From Eubacteriales bacterium (lineage in GTDB: Bacteria; Bacillota; Clostridia; Oscillospirales; Butyricicoccaceae): a stretch of DNA of 32,639 bases. The notes below the pieces were generated by a model, which saw only the letters and a list, made by a program, of their open reading frames with translations, did no database searches and was not told the origin of the DNA. A program made the translations under genes and the position numbers. The DNA is taken from contig JAUNSG010000020.1 in NCBI GenBank assembly GCA_030539335.1, positions 1 to 32,639 on the forward strand, written 5' to 3'. Numbering within the stretch: position 1 is the first letter of the stretch; every line of letters begins with the position of its first letter. This document shows positions 30,862 to 32,639 of the stretch, piece by piece.

Positions 30862-31881
30862 ATGCCAAAGCATCACAATTGGGAAGATAAACTCGAAGCA
30901 GTCCGCTACTATAACACTCACAACGAACTCAGCCTCGAACAATGTGCCCAAAAATATCAAATCAGCCGTCAAACATTATCCAGATGGCAAAAACAGCTGC
31001 GCGAAGACGGCTATACAGAAAATGCCCGCTCCCCCGATGCAACAAGAACCCTCGATATCCCTTTAGATAAACTGTTTCCTTCCGAGCTTCACAACGCTAT
31101 ATATGGAGCAAACACTCCCTGTTACGAAGCAACATATCTCCTCGAGCAAAATATTCGGGAACTGGGATTACTCCAACCGCTCATTGTATATCCTGAAAAA
31201 TCCGGGCGTTACATAATAACCTCTGGTGTACGTAGGTGGATCGCCCTACGCAACCTGGACAGAGCCAGCGCAAAATGCATAGTTCTTAGCAAACCGCTTT
31301 CCAAAGAGGAAGAGCTTGAGCGCATCATCATTTCAAACGCGGTAAATCGGACAATGAGTATCTCTGTCGATTTTAATTTTCACGCTCAAAAGGCGACTTC
31401 TTGCGAAAATCAGATATCAAAATTAGAAAAGGCAATAATAAACGGTAACACGCAATCAATGATTGATGACTGGAAGCGAATTCTCGATCAGCTCAAGCAA
31501 ACACTTTTACAGTATTGCCAATTTTCCGAGTGCAGATCTTCAGAGTTTTCTGACTTTTTTTACGGCTTAGAATCGGATGAAACCTATCAATTAACTGGTG
31601 TTTTGAGAGCCAACAGTTCCAAGGGTTCCTGTACTCAGAAGCGAAACAGCCAATCTTCCGATGATTGCTTTTCTGAATTCTCGAAATATTTCAAATTAAG
31701 CGCTAAAAAAAATGGGCGGGCAGAAGATCCGTTGAAAAACAATACTTATGATGAGTACAGCTATGCCGAAGAAGATGACATTAACAGTTATTTCCCAGAT
31801 TCTTGCACGTATCAGGATAACAACCGCAGTTGGGATGACAGCTATATAGAAGATGATGACCCCGACGATTACTATGACTAG
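30862..31881 (+). CDS. HTH-ParB-like fusion protein with acidic/tyrosine-rich tail
   Basis: A 339-residue protein. Residues 8-48 are a transposase-type HTH (DKLEAVRYYNTHNELSLEQCAQKYQISRQTLSRWQKQL). Residues about 63-165 are a ParB N-terminal-like domain: NIRELGLLQPLIVYP, YIITSGVRRWIALRNL (matching ParB GERRxRA with E replaced by V), and NAVNR at 159-163 in place of ENxxR. Helices at about 175-220 carry several cysteines. The last 45 residues hold 17 Asp/Glu and 8 Tyr, ending DDDPDDYYD. ParB-like proteins load on DNA using CTP; the altered boxes make CTP use uncertain. AGGAGG is 8 bases upstream. It is divergent from the replication genes and has its own terminator. Role could be regulation, partition or modulation of host functions. 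Confidence 0.75.
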   Translation: MPKHHNWEDKLEAVRYYNTHNELSLEQCAQKYQISRQTLSRWQKQLREDGYTENARSPDATRTLDIPLDKLFPSELHNAIYGANTPCYEATYLLEQNIRELGLLQPLIVYPEKSGRYIITSGVRRWIALRNLDRASAKCIVLSKPLSKEEELERIIISNAVNRTMSISVDFNFHAQKATSCENQISKLEKAIINGNTQSMIDDWKRILDQLKQTLLQYCQFSECRSSEFSDFFYGLESDETYQLTGVLRANSSKGSCTQKRNSQSSDDCFSEFSKYFKLSAKKNGRAEDPLKNNTYDEYSYAEEDDINSYFPDSCTYQDNNRSWDDSYIEDDDPDDYYD

Positions 31882-31915
31882 CAATAGATTGATTTTTACA
31901 ATCGTTAAAAAAACA

Positions 31916-31970
31916 AAAAACAGGAGATGCTGCAGATCCATGGAAAGAATGTGCAGCATCTCCTGTTTTT
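31916..31970 (+). terminator. Terminator of the HTH-ParB gene
   Basis: Perfect 19-bp stem (31916-31934 with 31952-31970) with A5/T5 ends and an 17-base loop, 35 bases after the stop. Confidence 0.88.
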
Positions 31971-32007
31971 GCATTGCGGTGTTCGCTTGCGGTTCACTTC
32001 AACATCA

Positions 32008-32035
32008 TTTCAAATGTCAAGATGAGATTTATAAT
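32008..32035 (+). promoter_or_regulatory. Candidate promoter of the small unknown gene
   Basis: TTTCAA (32008-32013), 16-bp spacer, TATAAT (32030-32035). A 7-bp stem (32049-32055 with 32065-32071) lies in the leader. Confidence 0.5.
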
Positions 32036-32101
32036 GGGATCAGAGGTACTTCCTTGCTAACTGTAAGGAAGCCTTAAATAATATAGTAAGGGGCGTATTT
32101 T

Positions 32102-32455
32102 ATGCTATTCAAACAAATATTATATTGTATTGCTGAACAACTGTCCGTTCATTTTCCAGACAGATCATTTGAAATTGGATCTGGGAAATCAATATTCAAT
32201 ATACTTGGACATGCAGAGAACGTGGTATATAGATGGTCAATCTGCAAAAAAGGACTAACTAGTATTATGTTGATAACATCTATTAGTAATCTAGATGTGT
32301 ATTGCAGTTCTATGACTGCCGTTGCAGAGCATATTACTTCGACTGCCGTACAAAATGGCTGCGATTGCGTCGCCCTTTCGAGCAATCTGACATTGCCATC
32401 TGATATCGCAACTCAGCTCAAGAGATATGGGATTAAACGAGTTGATTTTTCATGA
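32102..32455 (+). CDS. Hypothetical protein, 117 residues
   Basis: No family recognised. The composition is that of a small soluble alpha/beta protein: predicted helix at the start (LFKQILYCIAEQLSVHF), several short strands (NVVYRWSIC, LTSIMLITS), a helix (MTAVAEHITSTAVQNGC) and C-terminal LKRYGIKRVDFS. Five cysteines, with no signal peptide or membrane helix. It has an AAGGGG ribosome site about 8 bases upstream, its own candidate promoter and a downstream hairpin, which supports it as a real gene. It lies in the accessory part of the mobile element, so a cargo function is possible. Confidence 0.65.
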   Translation: MLFKQILYCIAEQLSVHFPDRSFEIGSGKSIFNILGHAENVVYRWSICKKGLTSIMLITSISNLDVYCSSMTAVAEHITSTAVQNGCDCVALSSNLTLPSDIATQLKRYGIKRVDFS

Positions 32456-32466
32456 GATGTTCTAAA

Positions 32467-32501
32467 AGACCTGTCCGTCAAATTATCTGGCGGACAGGTC
32501 T
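32467..32501. terminator. Hairpin between the unknown gene and a convergent partial frame
   Basis: Perfect 11-bp stem (32467-32477 with 32491-32501), loop of 13. The U-tract is better on the minus strand (TCTTTT) than on the plus strand. Confidence 0.6.
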
Positions 32502-32639
32502 ATGGTTACAACCAATTATTTTTATTATCATCATCTGCTGTTTTCGGTTGCTACTTAAGGTAGAATTGTCAGCAAACCTTTGTATCATTTCTGCTCTGTT
32601 GGCTGTGGCTCCGATTTTGTATTTCAACGCAGAGATACA
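32478..32639 (-). CDS. Possible C-terminal fragment of a gene continuing beyond the window
   Basis: The minus frame is open from the window edge to TGA at 32478-32480, 53 codons. The sequence (ALKYKIGATANRAEMIQRFAD, then NRKQQMMIIKIIGC) looks protein-like, but no family is recognised. The following hairpin with T4 on the minus strand would suit its 3' end, although it overlaps the last codons. It may equally be chance. Confidence 0.3.
   Translation of the reverse strand, partial: CISALKYKIGATANRAEMIQRFADNSTLSSNRKQQMMIIKIIGCNHRPVRQII

Larger units (their letters stand above)
25085..32639. mobile_element. Integrated element with Tn916-type int/xis, left part (right end outside window)
   Basis: Beginning upstream of the phosphatase gene, the DNA becomes AT-rich and codes for a tyrosine integrase, excisionase, sigma-like regulator, primase-helicase, SSB-like protein, HTH protein, HTH-ParB fusion and unknown proteins. 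The first 250 bases are non-coding with repeated GGGGTA motifs, as expected of an attachment end with integrase arm sites. No relaxase, coupling protein, type IV secretion or phage structural gene is visible in 7.5 kb. An integrative mobilizable element, an ICE cut by the window, and a phage-satellite-like island all remain possible. The exact left junction cannot be set from one copy. Confidence 0.8.

Noticed and set aside
1..32639. CRISPR arrays, tRNA or rRNA genes
   Set aside because: No regularly spaced direct repeats and no cloverleaf or rRNA signature sequence were recognised on either strand.

Overview
The window looks like chromosome from a spore-forming Gram-positive of class Clostridia, probably Oscillospiraceae/Butyricicoccaceae-like. 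The pointers are a CotJC spore-coat gene at the left edge, a CarD-family RNA polymerase-binding protein, many TTGACA-N17-TATAAT type promoters with AGGAGG ribosome sites, and Tn916-type recombination genes. The first 25 kb is GC-rich with short, mostly single-gene units that often end in perfect hairpin terminators. From about 25.1 kb to the right edge the DNA is clearly more AT-rich. That part is an integrated mobile element whose right end lies outside the window. Genus cannot be fixed from the sequence alone.

Region 1 (1-9.9 kb): cotJC end; a von Willebrand A protein; a minus-strand operon of macro-domain/HTH fusion, Nudix hydrolase and a frameshifted MmcQ/YjbR gene; an MFS transporter; a MATE efflux pump behind a leader with an internal terminator; an Lsa-type ABC-F ribosome-protection protein behind a 7-codon leader peptide and terminator (antibiotic-sensing attenuator architecture); an AraC regulator; a YbaK/EbsC Cys-tRNA(Pro) deacylase; and a stand-alone FeoA.

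Region 2 (9.9-19 kb): a YitT-family membrane protein, the CarD-type regulator, a P1B metal ATPase with a CPV rather than CPC transmembrane motif plus a small zinc-ribbon membrane protein, a sodium:solute symporter, and a complete polar amino-acid ABC importer (binding lipoprotein, permease, ATPase).

Region 3 (19-25.1 kb): an RND/MMPL exporter and a secreted 855-residue heptad-repeat partner, transcribed away from a TetR regulator. Three copies of a TGACC-N3-GGTCA palindrome sit between them and form a self-contained regulated export unit. A low-molecular-weight protein tyrosine phosphatase follows.

Region 4 (25.1-32.6 kb): mobile element with Tn916-type integrase and excisionase, a sigma-region-4-like small regulator, a hairpin-rich non-coding segment (candidate replication origin), a primase-helicase, an SSB-like protein with an acidic tip, an HTH protein, and on the opposite strand an unusual HTH-ParB fusion with a long acidic/tyrosine tail, then an unknown small protein. 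No relaxase, transfer or capsid gene is visible. It could be an integrative mobilizable element, the left part of an ICE, or a phage-satellite-like island.
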